This document shows, in pieces, positions 63,405-64,000 of a stretch of DNA of 64,000 nt. Numbering within the stretch: position 1 is the stretch's first letter; the number at the start of each line of letters is the position of its first letter. This DNA comes from Streptomyces griseus (GTDB lineage: Bacteria > Actinomycetota > Actinomycetes > Streptomycetales > Streptomycetaceae). The DNA is taken from the NCBI RefSeq assembly GCF_001715295.1, contig NZ_MDKB01000002.1, positions 1,944,313 to 2,008,312 on the forward strand, given 5' to 3'. Position numbers and translations under genes: made by a program. The notes beneath the pieces were generated by a model. It was not told the DNA's origin. It did not search any database and saw only the letters and a program-made list of their open reading frames with translations.

Positions 63405-64000
63405 GTGGCTGATACGGGGATCGGTTTGGATGTGCGGTCGGAGCTTGTCTACCGCACGCTTCTCCAGCGTGCGGCGTGGCGGACCCGGGACCTGGCACAC
63501 ACGCTCGCGTGGCCGGCGGACCAGGTGACGAGAGTGCTCGACGCGCTGCGCGCCGACGGTCTCGCGAGTGCCTCGGGAGAGGACGGGACGGCGTACCGGG
63601 CCGTCGAGCCGTGCATAGCCCTGCCGACACTGCTGGCTTCGCGGATGCGTGAGGGCCGCTCGCCGCAGCCCTGCCCGGTACGGATCGGCCGGTTCATCGC
63701 CCTGCACGAGCAGGCGGAACGTTTCGGGGACGCCGGCGAGGGGGGCGAGAACCGTCACGACGCGTCCGTCATGATCGAGCGGCTGGTCGCCAAGGTCGAG
63801 CGCGAGGTCGTCTTCCTCGTCCCGCATTACAGTCAGGGCGGCTTCGAGTTCTCCCGTCCCGTCGTGGACATGGCGCTGCGGCGCGGCGCGAAGCTCCGGG
63901 CGGTGTGGGCGTCTTCGGTGATCAAGGCGCCGGGCGCCATGGCCCACGCCCAGTGGCTGACCCAGGAGGGCGCCGCGCTGCGCTCGGTGGGCACCCTTCC
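63405..64000 (+). CDS. HTH transcriptional regulator, N-terminal part (3' end outside window)
   Basis: Open from GTG 63405 (after GAGAGG) to the end of the window, about 198 residues with no stop. It begins with a winged helix-like segment LVYRTLLQRAAWRTRDLAHT and VTRVLDALRADGLAS, followed by RAVEP and, after a linker, VEREVVFLVPHYSQGGFEFSRPVV and MALRRGAKLRAVW. This order resembles TrmB-like N-terminal domains that precede LuxR-type HTH regulators in Streptomyces. The C-terminal DNA-binding part would lie beyond the edge. Confidence 0.65.
   Translation, partial: MADTGIGLDVRSELVYRTLLQRAAWRTRDLAHTLAWPADQVTRVLDALRADGLASASGEDGTAYRAVEPCIALPTLLASRMREGRSPQPCPVRIGRFIALHEQAERFGDAGEGGENRHDASVMIERLVAKVEREVVFLVPHYSQGGFEFSRPVVDMALRRGAKLRAVWASSVIKAPGAMAHAQWLTQEGAALRSVGTL

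Noticed and set aside
63342..63947. Minus-strand open frame at the right edge
   Set aside because: The plus strand encodes a recognisable HTH protein with a ribosome-binding site over the same bases.

Overview
The window looks like part of a Streptomyces (or close actinomycete) chromosome. It is very GC-rich, codons end mostly in G or C, starts are often GTG, stop and start codons overlap as GTGA or ATGA, and it carries an SARP/AfsR-type regulator, MmpL and DrrAB-type exporters, and 162-bp palindromic repeats placed at gene ends. Most of it is one biosynthetic gene cluster for an acylated nonribosomal peptide. The layout closely fits the cinnamoyl-peptide family, especially WS9326A-type cyclodepsipeptides (sas clusters). 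That assignment rests on domain order and on adenylation codes I aligned by hand, not on a database search.

Layout. 1-4.3 kb: the C-terminal end of an SARP/AfsR-type regulator, a small acidic ORF, a polyprenyl diphosphate synthase, and acyl-CoA carboxylase beta and epsilon subunits. 4.4-6.5 kb: MmpL exporter, followed by a 162-bp repeat and a strong terminator. 7-8.4 kb: HTH-only LysR protein, MbtH, type II thioesterase. 8.5-14.2 kb: a first type II PKS set (membrane protein, CLF-like protein and KS on the minus strand; ACP, three DsrE-like proteins and a fused dehydratase on the plus strand). 14.3-16.8 kb: alpha/beta hydrolase, ferredoxin, P450. 17.2-38.3 kb: three NRPS genes. 38.4-46.1 kb: a second thioesterase, an SDR, two trans-acting A-PCP proteins and a ferredoxin reductase. 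46.3-58.0 kb: a second type II PKS set with hydrolase, hotdog protein, isomerase, phytoene-desaturase-like oxidoreductase, ACP, two KSs, two non-catalytic KS-like proteins, ACP, split dehydratase and ketoreductase. 58.0-60.7 kb: YbaK-type editing protein and an ABC exporter. 60.9-64 kb: UbiB-like kinase and a partial HTH regulator, probably outside the cluster.

Working together. The carboxylase would supply malonyl-CoA. The type II PKS sets would build a polyene, which the isomerase and oxidoreductase would turn into an aryl (cinnamoyl-type) acyl chain. NRPS1 begins with a C domain that would attach that chain to Thr, then adds N-methyl-Tyr (code DASTTAAVCK plus embedded methyltransferase). 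The P450 is the candidate for dehydrogenating or hydroxylating the Tyr. NRPS2 adds an unassigned residue (Leu expected by analogy) and D-Phe. NRPS3 has a C-PCP module with no A domain, then a Ser module with thioesterase. Separate Thr-coded and Asn-coded A-PCP proteins would load in trans.

The strangest feature is not in the assembly line. The carboxylase beta gene is interrupted by two in-frame TAG stops, each inside a stretch of about 90 bases (about 2559-2648 and 3318-3407). Each stretch is the plain complement, not the reverse complement, of the expected coding sequence. Complementing both in place restores an uninterrupted beta subunit of about 515 residues. I know of no natural rearrangement that does this, so a record-level artefact or edit must be excluded first. 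Other points of interest are the coupled DsrE trio inside the first PKS set, the A-less module, a P450 with Phe in place of the conserved I-helix Thr, and a C domain with foreign codon usage.
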